NCBI GenBank assembly: GCA_911728455.2
Contig: OU452235.1
Coordinates: 10,216,634-10,280,633 of the forward strand
DNA from: Marthasterias glacialis
Taxonomy: Eukaryota > Echinodermata > Asteroidea > Forcipulatida > Asteriidae
Length of the DNA stretch: 64,000 bases
Direction of reading: 5' to 3'
The notes below the pieces were generated by a model, which saw only the letters and a list, made by a program, of their open reading frames with translations, was not told the DNA's origin and ran no database searches. Numbering within the stretch: the stretch's first letter is position 1; every line of letters begins with the position of its first letter. The translations under genes and the position numbers were made by a program. Shown here one piece after another: positions 24,560 through 35,690 of the stretch.

Positions 24560-25050
24560 GTTATGTGACCATCTTTCAATCAATAGGGCACTTCATTCCT
24601 GACTTTGGCCCTCCAGCTCACATCCAGAGCCATCCTCTGCATGCAGGTATAACAGCCATCGAGTCGTGCCTCGTGCTTTGTTGTTAGAAGTCCATGCTTC
24701 AGTTCCATCAAGAGAATGGGCTCGACGGATGCAAAAACAGCGCTCGTTTCACTTTATCAGGCATGAAGGATTTTGATATCTTTTTGAGGTTATGGCAAGC
24801 CCTCCATGGCTTCTGTTTTCCTCACTCGGATATCCTTGTCAGTTGAGCTGATGGTATTTGAAGTCCCTTTTAACAGCCAGGGTAGTACCACTTCTTGGTG
24901 CTGATATTCACTTCCCCAGAGTCGATATTAAAGCACATTACTTCCGTCTTCTTGGCATTTGAGGTGTAGGCCGATCTTCTCACACTGTCCTTCCACTCTG
25001 AGAAGCAGAGATTGCGCCTTTTCTTGGGCTATATTGAAGCAGTGGGCGCC
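24560..25050 (-). pseudogene. Non-LTR retrotransposon RT remnant
   Basis: The minus strand reads, with stops and frame changes, through the C-terminal part of a non-LTR reverse transcriptase: AQEKAQSLLLRVEGQCEKIG then LHLKC, a degraded thumb region with KDI and VRKTEA, then SVEPILLMELKHGLL, LDGCYTCMQRMALDVSW and KVRNEV. The LDG.YT.M.RMAL..SW block is typical of RTE/CR1-related elements just after the RT domain. Catalytic motifs are absent (5' truncation, common in these elements). I cannot say which clade it is. Confidence 0.7.
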
Positions 25051-25059
25051 TTGAAAAAC

Positions 25060-25350
25060 ACATGGAACGAAAAAAAAAAGTTTACTTTTGGAAAGACATG
25101 CACACTCTCACATCCCATAGCAACTGAGCTGCGTGGTGAAATGTACAGTGAATAAGAGACACATGAGTATTGGTTGCAACTCTCCTCTCCCCTTTTTCAT
25201 GAGGAACTACTGTGTATGTACAATGTATTATAGTAACGATTCCGACATCACCTTTGTCTGTGCCTAAGGGGAAGGAGCCGGTATCATCCGAAAAAAACTC
25301 CAAGGAGAAATGTTACAGGGGGGAAGATCTTATCTACTCGACCTAATAGA
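25060..25350. other. Spacer without a recognisable gene
   Basis: No gene or repeat recognised. A minus-strand open frame at 25082-25303 shows no recognisable domain and is probably chance. Confidence 0.4.
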
Positions 25351-26109
25351 CCGATCGCGCGACCCACGTCATGTGACCTGTAGTGGGTATTGAATGTAGA
25401 CAAACACGACGTCTTCCATAGAAAAATGCGGTACGGTATAGGCCTACATGAAGATTGTTGCATTTTATTTATTCGATCGAGGCTTTTCTTTCTCGAAATC
25501 TGTGAAAAATATTCCAGAGTTTGTAACTGAGACCTTTGAGTGTCTGAATAAAGCCAATAAGGACATTTCCAGTATGTCTTGCAATATTATCACGATGTGG
25601 TAGTACTTGAACGTTTGGGCCAGACGACCGCGATTGCGCACGTTTGAACACAATAATTTCACAGTTTTGAAGCTGAAATCACCCAAAGAAAAGGCTCTCC
25701 AAAACTGTGTGATTCCTTTACCTTTGAAATTCCGCAAGGCTAGGTATACGTGTTTACTTTTCCAACGTTCCTTACCCTATTTTTATAGTGATTTAGACAT
25801 ACATTAAAAACATAATAACACGCGGGTGGCTACATCGTGGTCCGACTCCGACACATAACTAAAAAATAAACCTCCTTTGTAGTAGAATACTGGTAGTTTA
25901 AGAAACATTAATGTGATACAAATAAATGTCACAACATACAACTTTAGTAAAAGGGCTTATAGTAAGTGTGTTATTATTACCAAAAGCTGACTGTTGATGT
26001 GACTTTGTCGGTCACAGCATGTATTTTCACGTAGTTTGCCATCAGCTGAGATGACGTAGTACCCACAACAGGTCACGTGATGACCTGTAAACATTGGTCG
26101 CACAATCGG
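25351..26109 (-). mobile_element. 759-bp TIR element, copy 1 (copy 2 at 40131-40910)
   Basis: The ends are inverted repeats: CCGATCGCGCGACCCACG on the left and CCGATTGTGCGACCAATG reading in from the right, each followed by a related stretch with GTCA.GTGACCT and GTGGGTA. The whole element is similar, in opposite orientation, to 40131-40910. A short frame on the minus strand (ending at about 25469) closes with GFIQTLKGLSYKLWNIF then RFRERKASIE, almost the same as in copy 2, but nothing like a transposase is present. A non-autonomous DNA transposon. AATAGA lies just outside the left end and again just outside the right end, a possible 6-bp target duplication, but copy 2 does not settle it. Confidence 0.75.
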
Positions 26110-28960
26110 AATAGATATGTTGGAAAGAGAGGGTTACTTTCAACCAAAGATCTTTATTAATTTATTATCTCCAACTCCTTATTCATACAACATTCACCAA
26201 GTTGTTTCACTTTTGTTGAAACGAATGGTGTACGAGTAGGCCTATTAATTATTATGGGCCTTCAAATGTATTGATAGCGTGGGCTTCAAACCCTAAGTAT
26301 TACGTCTTGAGTGCAGAATGGCCTTAGTGTCTTTGGTCTTGTTGTGAGGACAGCTCAAAAAGAAGTCTCCGAAAAATTACGTATGTTCCGTGTTCATTGA
26401 CACCCTATTAGACTGGTTCCCGGTCCCTATATCGTTCTCCTCGGACTGCATAGCTACTAGCGATATGGCGCTTTTGATAGGCCCTCGATTGTGTGGGCGC
26501 AGTGATAATTTTCTAGTTAATAATGGGAAATGGCGAATGCTTTTGTTTCTTGGTTCTGATGTTTATTTCTGAAAATGGAGAATGCACGACATGTTTTAAG
26601 AACATGTTATGTGGCGTGTTCGGAATCAGAAATTGGAATGACAAAGCCCGCGAAAATAATAAATACGGTGGCGGCGGTATACAAAAGAAGTATGTTTACG
26701 TCACGATTAAATGCCGATGAATTTACGGGGGGATATTTGATACACTTGTCACAGAGATGACGTTTATGACGTGTGCATGTTGTTTGACACTAGCACACGT
26801 GTGTATCGTAACCTTTCACCCGGACATAGTGAACCAACCTTCAACATCAAAGTTCAAGTTAACTTTAGACAACATCTTAACGATGTTAGTCTGCACGATG
26901 GGAGATTCTGAGACTCTGTGCCCATCACATGTTTTGTGTAAAGACCGCATAACGTTCGTAATTTTTTACCGGGGTGTTCCCCCTAAATTGTTTTAACAAA
27001 TCTACATTTAATAGGGTATTGGAGATACAAATAACATAAAAGCAGCCTTGCAAAGGTTTTTTGATAAAAGGGATTCAATAAAATTGCAAACGTTTCCGCG
27101 TTGATTCGATCGACACTGAATAGTATCGATTCTCTCACGTAACGTTAGTATTTGACATTGACACCCGTAACAATGCGTGAAGAAATTAATTCTCACAGCG
27201 GTCAGGCTCAACTAATCGATTGCTGTGCTTCATCATAGAACTAAAAATGTGGTAAACACGGCAAATTCAAATTCATGGTAGGCCCTTAAATGTTTTCAAG
27301 GGTCAACAAAACATAACGAACCTATTAGATGAGTTATTTGATAAAAATATAAATAAATAATTGTATAACTTACTATTTCAAGAAAGTTACAATTTCATGC
27401 CTACATTTTTGATCGCCGGATAATAGTCTATATATCAATAATGTTTAAAATCATTTGTTTTTAGAAACAATTGACCTAAATAAATTTATATATAAAATGT
27501 ATAATTTATACAAAAACTATAAAAAGAGCCATGTAATTGAAATATACTTTTTTTGTTAATATTGTACATTTTAAATGAAAGTTTTTGAAAGTTTAATCAA
27601 TAAAAATGCATAAAAAATTCAAATTCAAAATAAGTAATTGTCAAATTATTCTTTTAATAAAAGTTGCGAATTTTTTTCATTACAGGGGGCGATTCTAAGC
27701 TTGTAAAGGACTCCTTTCTTGAAAGTTTCACCACAAGTAGTCTCAAATGCAAAACATGTAACTTAGTAGTGTCCCTCAAGGAGGTCAACAATGTTGCGAC
27801 CCTGACTCTCTTTTAGTGTATAGTTTTTATATTTATTCAGTCTGCTTCCCCGATTTCCAAGAGTCACATGAAATTAAATATTTACTTTGAGAAGTGTGAA
27901 ATTTTGTGAAAAACACACCCTTTTTCGACTTTTTTCGACTGCAAGTATTTGAATTATGACCTGAGTAATTTCAAAGAATAAACTGCTGGTTGAAAGACTA
28001 CTACCTGAAGAATATTTCAATTTTCAATATTCATCATTTCGTCACACAACCTCGACGATGCCTTTGGATACAAAAAGGTAAGTATTAGGTGCTGCGCGGT
28101 AGCTTGCTCCACTTCAGCTGATCTCCTTGTTTGGGACAATTTGGACATTCCTATTGGTTAAAAGGTGGTCACATGACTGTTTAAGACCGGTTTTAACGGA
28201 TGATAAAGACATAGCTGGAGCTGTGAAGGCGCGTTCTGCGCTCATTATAAGCGGCCGTACGCGTGTTTGCACACTAGCCATAGATATAGAATAAAATACC
28301 TAGATCGGACGCGCGTACAATACGCTGGTTCAGCCTGGGCGCTGACATTAGTCACGTGCTTGGGGCGACGCGCAACTTTTGAAATGGTGTGACGAGCATG
28401 CTTTTCGGCAACCAAACACACATTTCGACAAATACGAGACGAACTGAACGTCTTATTATCCAGCTCGTCTTTATTTCCAGCTATTTTTTAATAACGTTTG
28501 CCGAGTATTCTAATGGTGTAAGTGAAATGGTGAGTAATTGTACAGTAGATGACGCCATGGCTGTCTGCAAAATCTTCGGAGAGAGTGTTCCGGATGTACA
28601 ATGGTACCACACCGTCACGTATGTCCATACAGCATAATGACTACCATGGTATGCAGAGCAGCCCATAATATGATTGGGTGTGTTTTTGTCATCACGACAC
28701 ACCCTTGATCCATCACATGGAGAGAGCCTGATAAGCAGTATCGCTCGCCACCTTCGGGTCAGATCGTATGACTTCGGCAAAAGTATAACAGAAGATCTTC
28801 AAGGCCAGTGAGTACGAAGCTTAGCTTGTATTCAAGCAATCTGTGCGACCAGTGTGTGTGTACACACAAGAAATTTCGTTCAGGTTAAAATCGCGATAAA
28901 ATAAAAATCAAATATAGGCCTATATAAAATTGATAAAGTACAGGCTAACCTAAACGTCAA
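26110..28960. other. Gene-poor stretch, AT-rich in the middle
   Basis: No convincing gene. 27280-27680 is strongly AT-rich. Two CpG-containing GC-richer patches occur at 26440-26720 and 28200-28400. Short open frames (26757-26996; 28398-28637, which begins with a hydrophobic stretch after about 20 residues) have no recognisable domain. A splice-donor-like AAAAAGGTAAGT at 28073-28084 follows a short open stretch with ATGCCTTTGG, but nothing supports an exon. Confidence 0.4.
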
Positions 28961-28964
28961 TCTC

Positions 28965-29032
28965 CTTTGTTTGTTAGTTTGTTTGTGTGGGTTGGGTTGT
29001 TTGGTTGTTTGTTGGTTTGTCAGTTTGTTAGA
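28965..29032. repeat. GTTT-rich low-complexity tract
   Basis: A degenerate GTTT/GGTT run (TTTGTTTGTTAGTTTGTTTG and onward) on the plus strand. Confidence 0.8.
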
Positions 29033-29540
29033 AATTGAAGCAACTGAACTCAGCTTTTTTTTCTTGGCCTGTCGTCACATTCTTCATTTCAGTTAGCCCA
29101 TGAGCCAGGTGAAAACGTTACTAGTTGATTGTTTAATTTGTAGAAATGTATTGTAGCTGCCCACGAAATTTTTTAGTTGATTGTAAAAGGAAGTTGGAAC
29201 AACTGCAAATAGTGTGTGTTTTGTTTTCTTGAAGCTAGACTGTGCGTACGTGTAGTTCCGCGAGCCGTGATTGCGCAAGAGGTCTCATGAGTAAACCGTC
29301 GTCGTGAATGACGTCGCTCGGCAAAAATTGTTAATGGTCGAGGGCCAAATATAACAATCGTTTACACAAGTTTGACACGCAGGAAAATGTTGAGAATTTG
29401 TCTATACATAAAATATTTCATGCGTTTAACTATTGTCAAGGTAAACAGTTCTTAAAATATTGCTTTAAGGAAGGTTAAACAGGCACCTAAGTGAAAAAAA
29501 TATTGCTGAAAAAAAAACCGTTTTTACAATAATAACATAA

Positions 29541-30230
29541 TTATTGTATACCATCATCTTTGACTGTCTTTTTCAACATAATATACGTAATATTAAAGAA
29601 TTTTGGGGTGAAAAAGGAAACGTTTGTTTTTCCTGAAATAAAACATTCTTCATAAAGGTCTACTGGCACTTTGCCATATATGAGCCACAAACGCCATAAC
29701 AAAAGTTTACCACTTGAGAAAGCCTTTTGTCTTTTTGCGATAAGAGATTTCAGTTCCGGAGTGATCCAAGGCTTGTCGTTTCGATGCGATGAGATAACCT
29801 TAGTCGGGAAAAAGTGAGCAATAGCTTTATTCAGAACTTCGTAGAACTCAGAAGTTTTGGTTTCTGCTGTTGCTGCTGCTTCAACACCATCCCATTTGTA
29901 GTTTGTGATACACTGACCAAAGGCTCTTTGGTCTGAGTCTTTAATTGGACGAACAACTCGTTTATGGCTGACGTTGGTCGTTTTAATGGTGATCAGGGGT
30001 TGCCACATTACAGTATTATGGTCGCTCAATCCCAAAGGTGATGATATAAGCGGCTCATGATACAGATAGTTCAGGTTAGTTAAAATTTTATCAAGAACGG
30101 CTTGTCCACGAGTAGGGGTTTTGACAACTTGCAGCAGACCGGACAAACGACAGATGTTGTCAGTGTCCAGACGATTAAAATCGCCATGTAGCCTCACTTG
30201 ATTTAAAAGGAGAACAAAGTTCTCTAACTT
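29541..30230 (-). pseudogene. CR1/L2-like APE endonuclease and linker fragment
   Basis: The minus strand carries a 5'-truncated fragment of a non-LTR retrotransposon ORF2. HGDFN (endonuclease metal/active-site block) comes first, then TPTRGQAVLD, then the SDH motif in PLGLSDHNTVMW, and the linker before the RT with DKPWITPELKSLIAKRQKAF. This is the C-terminal half of an apurinic-type endonuclease, which nicks target DNA in active elements. The RT is missing: after the linker (about 29690) the frame stays open to 29541 with no recognisable family sequence, ending in an AT-rich tract. The frame is unusually clean (about 218 codons), so the insertion may be fairly young. The apparent start is simply where the insertion begins. 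Confidence 0.8.
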
Positions 30231-30720
30231 TCATGCATGCAGAAAAACAACGATTTACTACAGTTTTGTTCTTACTTGCAAGCTGGAGGCATCAGTTTAG
30301 TTGTAAAACCCCAAACTACTGTTGCTCAATCGTAAATGACAATCCACACGTGCGAGTCAAAATCTGGACGTTGCAAACCAGTTTGCTTTGCCTACACAAG
30401 TCTGCATTGCCATACCGCACAGTGTGCATGGCAATCTACCGATGGAGGTAAACGGACTTCACTGTCTAATTTACATAGCGTGAAACGAATGTTTCTATTG
30501 GCTGTTGAATTCCTACACCGCGTGTAACGAATTTTGCCATTGGCCAATTTCGCCCTACGGCCAGCGGTTGCAATAAATTCAGCAAGCGTGCACTGCAACC
30601 TCGAACCGACCATGGAGGATCGAAAACTTGAACGTTCGTCAGGTGGTGGAAGTGGTGAATAGCCACGCGGCGAAATAGTTGGATAATTATTGCTTATTTA
30701 AATTTGCTTGCAGTTTTAAT
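30231..30720. other. Spacer without a recognisable gene
   Basis: Several overlapping short open frames on both strands (for example 30392-30666 minus) share the same bases and show no recognisable domain. No repeat recognised. Confidence 0.35.
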
Positions 30721-30721
30721 T

Positions 30722-31138
30722 GAAAAGGGGGAAAAGTTTCCATATCTGGCTGCCACTTTCTAAGGGATTTTTTAGACTTTTTAATGGATGTTGGGCTTTA
30801 TTTCCCTTTTATAATACTCCTCTCAAGGAATTGGTAGCTAAAACGGTAATTACTGACCTTAAAAAAAAAAATCAAGCGGACATTTCATCGCGCGGCTGGA
30901 ACTTTCGCGTTTTCATACCCAAACGAATTAAAATGGCGTCAGCGAGTAGCGTTGTCAAGCCCAATGTAGACGTGAAATTGGCTTATTTTTCACGATTTCG
31001 ACACTTTGTAATTGTTCAAAGTGCCTGTTCCTAGCTGGATATATTCTTCAACCCTTCTAGATAGGTAAGGATCAAAGTTTACTTAAATTCCATGGATATA
31101 AAGTGACAGCCGGACACGGCATTTTAGCCGAAAAGGGT
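30722..31138 (+). mobile_element. TIR element copy (second copy, inverted, at 47226-47575)
   Basis: The left end reads GGGGGAAAAG then CATATCTGGCTGCCACTTTC, and the right end is the inverse of a similar sequence (GTGACAGCCGGACACGGCAT then GCCGAAAAGG). The interior with GGGATTTTTTAGACTTTTTA and GAATTGGTAGCTAAAACGG, GTAATTACTGACCTTAAAAA and AATCAAGCGGACATTTCATC is closely matched on the minus strand at 47340-47560. No coding capacity; non-autonomous. Confidence 0.75.
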
Positions 31139-32427
31139 AGCCTCCTCAGAAAAAAAAGATAAATTGTAGGAGTTTAGGCCTATATTATGCCATAGCGGAT
31201 ATTTTTGACTGGCCGGCCGGACCATTTGGCAAGGTGTTTCAGCTGGTCGCGCCGCCATGTTATTTGACCAGCGTACGCCAGAGTCGAACCCTGACACTGG
31301 ACAAGGCCGATGTTCGATAATCTTGTTTCATAATGGCTGAAGAATTTACTGAATTTTTGGCGGGTTTTTTAACAATGAAAGGCAGAAACTCGGGTCAATC
31401 CTTACCTTCAAGACGAAATCTGTTATTTTTTCTTCTCTCCGATTTCATTACCCTCTTTTTTCCGTCCGTTTTCCATCAAAGTTTTTATACACGCATACGA
31501 TTGCGTAGGACAGGTATGGTTCCATGTGTTCATTCCACAATTACTATTCGGTTTTACGAATCCATTTAATTTGCTTAACACACACGGTACCCGCGTTAGT
31601 TCCACACGAAGCAACTTGCGTCTTTTGGGGATCGGAGTCTTTTTTTATTTACTTTTTTGGTTACTTTTTTGTTATGGTTAATCTGAATAATAATACAATT
31701 TTAAACTGGGATAATATTACAGCACATATTTTATTCAAAAGTAGTACACGGCTTGATTTCAAACACAAAGCCGTGCTTGAAAAAATAGGCCGTGATTTCA
31801 GAAAAATGGCCGTGCAAAACACGGCTGCACGGCTCGCTAGCTAAAACGCTGATCCCAAACAGCTAGCTCTAACTGGATCCGAAGCTAACTGGGCCATGGG
31901 ATGATGGGGTGGTGCATAGTTAGTTGACATCATTAGTCGACATTTCGAAGGTAAAAAGTGGAGAAAGGTAAGGTATCGTATGGTTACCCGTTTTCGGTCG
32001 ACACATTCCCGGTCGCCAATTTTTTTCTGCAGTCCAAAATTGCCATCCTCGAATTTTTTTTTTTTTTTAAGGATTCCTTTTTTGGAATCGATTTAAAGAA
32101 AAAAACAAATCCCAATGAAAATCATTACGACAGTGGCAATTTCGGACTGCCAAAAAACAATAAAGCTTCCCAGTCGACACACATTTGGATTCCCGTTTAC
32201 CGCAAGAGGGCGCGAGATAAACAGCGACCGGAAATTTCATTCACAATGGTCTGAACCCCTGCTCCAAACGATCTGCGATCACCCACCCTAAAAATATTGA
32301 GTTTCAAGTTTCCTGTCGGACGTAAGTTACAACAAAAGCTTATAAATAATACACTTTTTTTATTCACAAGCACATGTCTCAAAAAATATATATTCCACGG
32401 TCAAATAAAAGTTTGGTGCTCGGTAGT
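31139..32427. other. Spacer without a recognisable gene
   Basis: Contains T-rich stretches (31420-31680, 32049-32064) and GCCGTG-containing repeats at 31750-31830 (ACGGC...GCCGTG recurring four times over 80 bp). Open frames such as 31333-31569 and 31524-31844 are low-complexity and unlikely to be real. Confidence 0.35.
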
Positions 32428-32511
32428 TACTCCTAGAACTATGAGGTTCGTTCCGCTATCGTCTCCACGAACGATAGCGGAACGAACCTCATAATAATAG
32501 TTCTAGGAGTA
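32428..32511. mobile_element. Perfect hairpin element, copy 1 (84 bp)
   Basis: TACTCCTAGAACTATGAGG then TTCGTTCCGCTATCGT is followed after an 8-nt loop by the exact complement, except for a 6-bp AATAAT insertion in the right arm. A second copy lies at 32875-32960. No coding capacity. No clean target duplication at this copy. Confidence 0.85.
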
Positions 32512-32589
32512 GGTGTACCCCCTCCTATTGTGTCTTCATTATGTTCTGGAAATCTCTGGACATTTTTGAGGATTTTAGGGGGGTGCTTC

Positions 32590-33150
32590 TGTACAAGAGG
32601 GAAAGAGTGTGTTAGAGAATAGGAACAGTTAAATGTAAAATTGTTCGGAGACAGAAACTAAATGAATTTTTTGTAAACATACCTACCTTTTAAAAAGACT
32701 AATTTCTTCAACTATTTTGAAGACAATTTTATAATATGAACTTGTTCCACAAACTTTGAAGTCAGTGGAAGTGTAATATAAATACAAATATTTTATCGAT
32801 AATGGTTTTAAATTATGGATTTGAATTTTTTTGGCCATGTCCACTCTGTCAGTGTCATTGAATTGCCCAGCCATTACTCCTAGAACTATGAGGTTCACTC
32901 TGCTATCGTCTCCACGTTCGTGGAGACGATAGCGGAACGAACCTCATAGTTCTAGGAGTACCCAGCCATGTACAATGTTAGGCCCTTTGTGCATATATTT
33001 TGTGCACTGTCCTTTGCATGAATGTGAAAGTTTTTGAAGTGGTTTGTTTGTTTTTAAACTTCACTAACTCACTGTCAAAATTCGCTCAGAGAATGGGGGA
33101 GAGAAGTGAATTAAACAAAACTTGGGCCGCACAACTTAAAATTTGTTGTC
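32590..33150 (-). repeat. Interspersed repeat, inverted relative to 38040-38760
   Basis: Several blocks match the reverse complement of 38040-38760 in consistent order: TTCGGAGACAGAAACTAAAT (32644) with the inverse of 38705-38740, CCTTTTAAAAAGAC (32687) with the inverse of 38668-38682, and TTCGCTCAGAGAATGGGGGA (33083) with the inverse of 38080-38100. The hairpin at 32875-32960 interrupts only this copy. Family unknown. Confidence 0.65.
32875..32960. mobile_element. Perfect hairpin element, copy 2 (86 bp) with 9-bp target duplication
   Basis: Begins TACTCCTAGAACTATGAGG and ends with its complement; the centre CGTCTCCACG/CGTGGAGACG is fully palindromic. It is flanked by CCCAGCCAT on both sides (32866-32874 and 32961-32969), a 9-bp direct repeat that looks like a target-site duplication. 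The first copy lacks part of the central palindrome, so this one is closer to the full form. Confidence 0.88.
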
Positions 33151-33649
33151 CTTACATAGGCCTAAACAAAATTATTACTAAATCAAATAGTGGGTGATCG
33201 TTAGTAGAGTCGAATCAGAGTGAAGATTCTGGTCGCTGTTGATCTCGTGCTGTCTCGCTGTAAACAGGAATAAAAAAGGGTTACCAGAATAGGTATCGAC
33301 CAGAAATGGGTAACTGTACGATACAACTTACCGGTAGGGTCTTTCCTTTCTATCGTCCGAGAAACCTGAACCAAACAATGCCCTTTTTTAAACTTTGGAC
33401 TAAACCAAGTAACTGGGCGCTGTACTCCTTTTTTGAAAAGTTGATTTGGATGGTCGAACTAGCACCACAGGGAAGCATTGGGGTATACGCTGTGACGAAG
33501 GCGATGTTCCCAAAAATTGCCCAAATTATCATGACAAAGACTTAACAAAATTGCTGAAAAATGACCTACTGGCTTTTCAAGATAATAAAGATGAAATAAC
33601 AGGCACTTAGTTGCACTCGCAATCATTTTTTGGCCTCCAGATCAATATT
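33151..33649. other. Spacer with one partial foldback copy at 33396-33445
   Basis: The stretch GGACTAAACCAAGTAACTGGG, GCTGTACTCCTTTTTTGAAA and TTGATTTGGATGGTCG is a half-copy of the hairpin element at 38926-39031. Otherwise no gene is seen; open frames at 33306-33545 arise from it. Confidence 0.5.
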
Positions 33650-34815
33650 TTTTTTAGACCCAGTGCTTGCCATGCAGCCATTAGATTCACCTGCTTATTC
33701 ATGAGCCAACTTGAACAGCGCATGTTTTCATCAACCCCGTGTCGTCCCTGGGTCTGGTGGCACTATCACAGCCTCACAAGTCACAGTCAATTCACATGAA
33801 TTCCTTCCACAGGACTATCAAAATTCACGACCGAACATTTAACCAAAGATTACCACTTTCTGGATATCAAGGTTCAAAAGAAGGATGACAGTTTAACCAT
33901 GGTTTAACCACGGATCTCTTTGTTAAATCATAGAGCTACACTACCTGCACTTCACCAGCTGTCACCCCGACACTGCAAAACCAGCTTAGCCTACAGTCAG
34001 GCCCTCAGACTCCGACGGATTAGTTCTAATGATTCTGATTTTATCCACCCCATACAGGAACTTAGAAACACCTTGTTTCCCGGGGTCATAGCTCTCTAAC
34101 AGTCCATTGAACAATGCAGAAAGTCGAGGCTTGTTCTAGTTTTCTAGAGAGCCGGTACTTGCAAGAGGACCTAAACGACAACAGAGTTCCAAGGGGAAGT
34201 TCCCTTTGTTGCCACTGTCCACCCCTCACTCCCTCCCATTCGTAAAAAAAAAATATTTTAACCATCACATTCTTCACACATCAGATCAACTTCAATGTGT
34301 TGTACAGGAAGAACCCATAGTTGCCTACAGACTCCCACCAAGTCTCAGGGATCTCATTGTTCGGGCAGAAGTCCCCCTTACTAATGATACTGTTAATCCT
34401 CCGATGCCACAGGGAACTTTCAGCTGTTCCAACACTTCCAAATGCATCGTCTGTAGACAACACTTCAGGGAGTGAGATTTTTTCACCAGCCATGCCATTA
34501 CACCTGCACCACCACACATATCATCTATCTAAAATCTTGCAAAGTTTGTGGTGTCCAATAGGCCTACAGTAGGTGCAACTAGAACTATACTCAAAAGGCG
34601 TTTTTATGGTCGTGGTCCACAGTCAACACCCAGAAGCTAGATACACCTGTCGGACATCATTTCAATACCTAATCACTCTATTTCTAACATGTTTTTACAG
34701 GGCATTAAAGCAATAGGTAACCACAGAGAGTCTAGATTCATCTGAGTAGGGAGAAACTGTGGAAGGCACCTCCACAGCATTTAACCCCAAAGTCTGAACA
34801 TCCAAGAAGGAAATG
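33650..34815 (+). pseudogene. Second Penelope-like remnant (RT end plus GIY-YIG region)
   Basis: Read with frame changes, the plus strand gives CLFMSQLEQRMFSSTPCRP (about 33695-33750), a deletion that removes the RT active site, then FHRTIK, DYHFLDIKVQ (about 33860), SLAYSQALRLRRISSNDSDF (about 33985-34045) and IQELRNTLFPG. Next come EEPIVAYRLPPSLRDLIVRA (about 34310-34370), FSCSNTSKCIVC (34421-34456) and PVGHHFNT with NHSI (about 34645-34680). The order RT thumb, basic linker, Cys-rich SKC..C, GIY-YIG tail is that of Penelope-like elements, but of a different lineage from the one at 20964-24010, lacking its SADKG-type neighbourhood here. Multiple stops; inactive. Confidence 0.7.
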
Positions 34816-35550
34816 ATTAATTACTTTCTGTCTATACCTTCCCTTTTTACCCCTTTTTAAATCTGTCTCGTTCACTAATTAATACCTTTTTTTCCTTTTT
34901 TCCCACCTTTGGTTTTGTCTTTTGTGTTTCCAACCTCTTGTGGTTAAACCAGCCTCTTCCCTAACCCCCTCTTTGTCTCCCTCTTCATTAGGGATTCATT
35001 CTTAGCGTCTTCTGACTGCTTTCTGCCTCTATCTTTTCACTTCTTTCCACTTGACTGCTTCTGTTCCTCAAGTAGACTTGTATGTGTGTGTTGTGTTGTC
35101 ATTAAGCTGTGGCAGAATTTTGATGGTCCTTAAGAGTCCGGGAATCGGGGGTCTCGTCTGGCCCCGGGGTCGTCTGTCCCCTCTCTGGTTCGTCGACGAT
35201 AGCGCTGCAACCAGGCAAAAAATTTATAGGTCTAAACCTCCGGAGTTCCGCCTCACCGGTTTAGTATTTCTTAATGGTAGACGAGGGTCCGCTGACCAAT
35301 TAAAGGAACAGTCTCCTAAGAACTACATTGTAACTAGTCAAAGTGACAAATAAGTTCAGACAATGGGTACGGATCTTGATTCAACACAAGATAACAGAAA
35401 GTTTTTTTCCAGCCAAAGACATCTGAAAACCTCATACATTATTTACAACTAAACTGTCTACTAATCATTAAGTCTGCTGAAGGTGAGATGAATTTACTCT
35501 ACTATTCTAATTAATATAACCAGCCTCCGTAATAAACCTTAAAGTAACAA
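34816..35550. other. Pyrimidine-rich stretch and unexplained GC-richer block
   Basis: 34820-35050 is rich in CTTT/CCTTTTT and may be the 3' tail of the preceding element. 35100-35340 is GC-richer and holds a 100-codon open frame (35051-35353) with no recognisable domain; I cannot say what it is. Confidence 0.35.
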
Positions 35551-35690
35551 GTGTTATCTGGCTTCAACCTGCGATACCCACTCCACGCATAAACAAGTGA
35601 TATTAGGCTCTAACCTACAACACTCACTTTAACTGTTAAATGCTTGAGTGATATAAGGCTCCAACCTTCAATATCCATTCACTCTTAAAT
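35551..35690. repeat. Degenerate tandem repeat (about 60 bp, three units)
   Basis: The pattern AGTG(A)TAT, GGCTYYAACCT, CAA then ATCC/CACTC repeats at about 35550, 35597 and 35648. Confidence 0.5.

Noticed and set aside
26757..26996. 79-codon frame with Cys-rich start
   Set aside because: No domain, no splice signals and no repeat support.
28398..28637. Possible secreted peptide exon
   Set aside because: It has a hydrophobic stretch, but about 20 polar/basic residues precede it, no donor follows before the stop, and nothing else supports it.
31262..31300. B-box-like GGGTTCGACTCT on the minus strand (tRNA-derived SINE?)
   Set aside because: No A box at the right distance, no cloverleaf, no second copy.
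35051..35353. 100-codon frame in a GC-richer block
   Set aside because: No recognisable domain and no splice sites; composition alone is not evidence of coding.
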